Below, in pieces: positions 62,101-64,000 of a stretch of DNA of 64,000 nt. The translations under genes and the position numbers were made by a program. Source of the stretch: Ichthyophthirius multifiliis (taxonomy: Eukaryota; Ciliophora; Oligohymenophorea; Hymenostomatida); NCBI RefSeq assembly GCF_000220395.1, contig NW_004086162.1, forward strand, positions 1-64,000, written 5' to 3'. Every line of letters begins with the position of its first letter. Positions within the stretch are counted from its first letter, which is position 1. The notes beneath the pieces were generated by a model. The model saw only the letters and a list, made by a program, of their open reading frames with translations, did no database searches and was not told the origin of the DNA.

Positions 62101-64000
62101 GTTCGAATATAATGAAGAAGAAATGTAAAAAAAGGGAGGAAATCTAACTATTTTATAATAAAAATAATTATAGTCTTATTCTGTTTTTGTGAAAAGATAT
62201 ATGTAAAAAAATAAGGTGAATTTCGAAGACCTTTTTAGGTCCAAAAAATTGAAGAATACAGAATTTATTACTGAAGAAATGCTTAGATATATATTAGCTT
62301 TTGAATTGGAAATTCCAGAAAATGAGGAAATGAATCAGTTTATTGATTATTTAGTTGAACTATCGGAAAATTAAGGAGTGGTTAATTTAAATAATTTAGA
62401 AAAGTTAATTTTCGCAAGTTAAAAAAATGTACAGAAGGAAAATAATTCTAATGAGAAAAATCAAGAAAAAAATAAATAATTATTTAAACTTTCATAAAAT
62501 TAAATAGATGATATTATCGAATTCGCTTTCAATTCGAAAATTTTTATGAAAGAACTTAAAGTTTAAGAAACAAAAGCTTAAAAAAATGGATATTTACCTA
62601 TTTTAATAGTCAAAAATGTGTTTAATAATTGCGGAAGATATATTAAGACAGAAGACATAAAATAATTTTGTGGGTTTTTTGGCTGTATAGATGAGTATGA
62701 TGATGTAAATTGTATTCGATTAATTTAAGAAATCGAACGAGAATGCTCCAAAAGAAAATATTTATGTAAAACTAAAGTATCGTTTGGATAATTTTCTAAT
62801 GAGTTTATTTAACTTTGTTAGAAAATTAAAAAAGAATTTAGAAAAAAAGGATTTGATTTAATTGATTGTGTATAAAAATATTAATTTAATGCCAAAAATT
62901 TAAATAGCTTTTGGATCTATGAAAGCGATTTATGGTATTTATTGAAAAATGAAGGTATTTCATTAGAATATGATCAAAGGAAGGCAATAGTAGGGGTAAT
63001 TCCATATAAAGAAGGGAAAATAGACACAAAAATATTAAATGATTTAATTTTTGATTAATAATTTGAGCAAAATGAGGAATAAAAAGTTGATATTTGGGAA
63101 ACAAAAAAAGATAAAAATATACTTATTAGTGAAGATGTGAAAGATCTATATATGGAATTAAGAAAAGAGTTTCTTATTTATATTAAAAAACATGAAATTC
63201 CGCTTATTCTATTGTTTAAAAAATTCGATTAGGGAGATGATGATTAGATTTCTTTTAATGAATTTTTATAAGGAATTAAATAATTGTTTCCTGATGTAGA
63301 TGTTAATAATTTGGATATTGTCACTGCTGTTTTTAATAAATTTGATGTTAATTAAGACTCTTAAATTGACTTTTAAGAATTTAAGGCTTGTGTTTAAGAT
63401 GAGTTTTTGGAATTTTAAATAAAAAATAGATTAAAGAAAATTAAAAAAGTGTTTTTTTTTGTTTTTATTTTTTAATTTAATTTTGTTTTTTTTCTTATAA
63501 AGGTTTTTTAAATTAATAGTGAAGAAGATGTGAATTATTAATTTGAATAAATTGATTTAAATAAAGATGGGTATCTTTGTTATTAAGAATTTATGTAAGC
63601 TTTAAAAATGATAGATTTTAGATTAACTGAAGAAGAAATAAAAGTATTTTATTATATAAAATAAATTATATATTTATATATATGTAAATATATATATATA
63701 TATATATAAATATATTATATTTTTAATATATTAAAGAGTCTTTTTGAATATTTTGATAAAGAAAATCAACAAAAAATAAGTTATCATTATTTCATGAATA
63801 TTTTATATGAAGATCATTTAAATTTCGAGAAAATTAGATAGAAAATATTACAAAAATTGGAAAAAGATGGAATTTCAATCGATTAATTTTTAAAAAAATA
63901 TATTTTAGAGAAAAATATAATTAATGAAAATTCACTTAAAAAAATGATGAAAGACCTTAATTTCCTGTTTGATGATGAATAAATATAAGAGCTTTTTGTA
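58191..64000 (+). CDS. giant pseudokinase-EF-hand protein (continues past window)
   Basis: Plus-strand gene from ATG 58191, open at the right edge after about 1750 codons. Introns by frame closure: 59117-59219, 59460-59504, 59543-59588, 61248-61432, 63449-63502, 63644-63736. Residues ~1-300 are kinase-like: AAKRIQ with the ATP lysine near 37, IILLMEHLYMSLEE as the hinge, HMNIKPQNILF near 150 where HRD has become HMN, ISDYGI for DFG, and DSPEIL for APE. The catalytic Asp is replaced, so a pseudokinase is likely. Then come many EF-hand units, most eroded but several canonical: KMDSSGDGQISMKELKSN, KKFDQGDDDQISFNEFLQGI, NKFDVNQDSQIDFQEFKACV and QIDLNKDGYLCYQEFMQALK. Calcium binding is expected at these. 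One surplus base near 58.43-58.47 kb must be ignored (the T-run before ACATATATGATG fits). Divergent from CFAP77, which hints at a ciliary role. Confidence 0.75.
59117..59219 (+). repeat. intron of EF-hand gene with ~75-bp (TA)n tract
   Basis: The intron begins GTATTATTT and ends CTTTTAG, with pure TA from about 59125 to 59198, the longest perfect microsatellite in the window. Confidence 0.85.
63644..63736 (+). repeat. intron of EF-hand gene with (TA)n tract
   Basis: 93-nt intron GTATTTTATT to TTAAAG containing TA repeats at about 63689-63708. Its removal continues the EF-hand series with SLFEYFDKENQQKISYHYF. Confidence 0.7.

Overview
The window is nuclear DNA of an oligohymenophorean ciliate, most like Ichthyophthirius or Tetrahymena. 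It is roughly 85% A+T. Every convincing reading frame uses TAA and TAG as glutamine and TGA as the only stop, and genes are interrupted by short AT-rich GT..AG introns, usually 37-120 nt. No tRNA, rRNA, CRISPR or bacterial feature was seen. Because TAA and TAG are sense codons, frames read with the standard code are fragments or antisense shadows. All coordinates below come from reading with the ciliate code and splicing by hand. Closure of splice phases to a whole number of codons was the main test.

Left end (1-16.7 kb): a family array of leishmanolysin-like (M8) metalloproteases with EGF-like and long Cys-rich regions. It holds a partial copy on the minus strand (1-2358), a full copy facing away from it (5932-8904), a 5'-truncated relic (10422-11170, minus), a copy cut by a 21-N gap (12289-13001) and a second full copy (13718-16693). 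Three copies carry the same ~0.2-0.3 kb foldback element about 0.7-0.9 kb upstream, so element and gene were duplicated as one unit.

Middle (18-34 kb): a degenerate hybrid histidine-kinase-like gene ending in a receiver domain (18200-22178), a class V aminotransferase-like protein that has lost the PLP lysine (22688-25690), an actin-fragmin-kinase-type kinase (26799-28574) divergent from a peroxiredoxin-5 (29173-29682), a MORN-type remnant (about 30.9-31.2 kb) and an unidentified four-helix membrane protein (31738-33448). A 2.8 kb AT desert follows.

Right half (36-64 kb): a coiled-coil protein (36212-39358), a UBTD1/2-like protein (39752-40696), ribosomal protein eS6 (41318-42444), a BROX-like BRO1 protein (43029-44460), an EEF1AKMT4-like methyltransferase (44774-45756), a broken kinase (about 46.05-47.47 kb), a helical-repeat pseudokinase (47790-50422), peroxisomal membrane protein PXMP4 (51430-52137), a relic and an intact copy of an FAD-dependent oxidoreductase (53158-53358 and 54481-55668), another broken gene (about 55.9-56.8 kb), the ciliary protein CFAP77 (57037-58011) and, divergent from it by only 179 bp, a giant pseudokinase-EF-hand protein that runs off the right edge (58191->64000).

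Several genes need a one-base correction to restore an obvious protein, usually one missing A in an A-run. This looks like homopolymer error in the assembly rather than biology, but the positions are listed so they can be checked.
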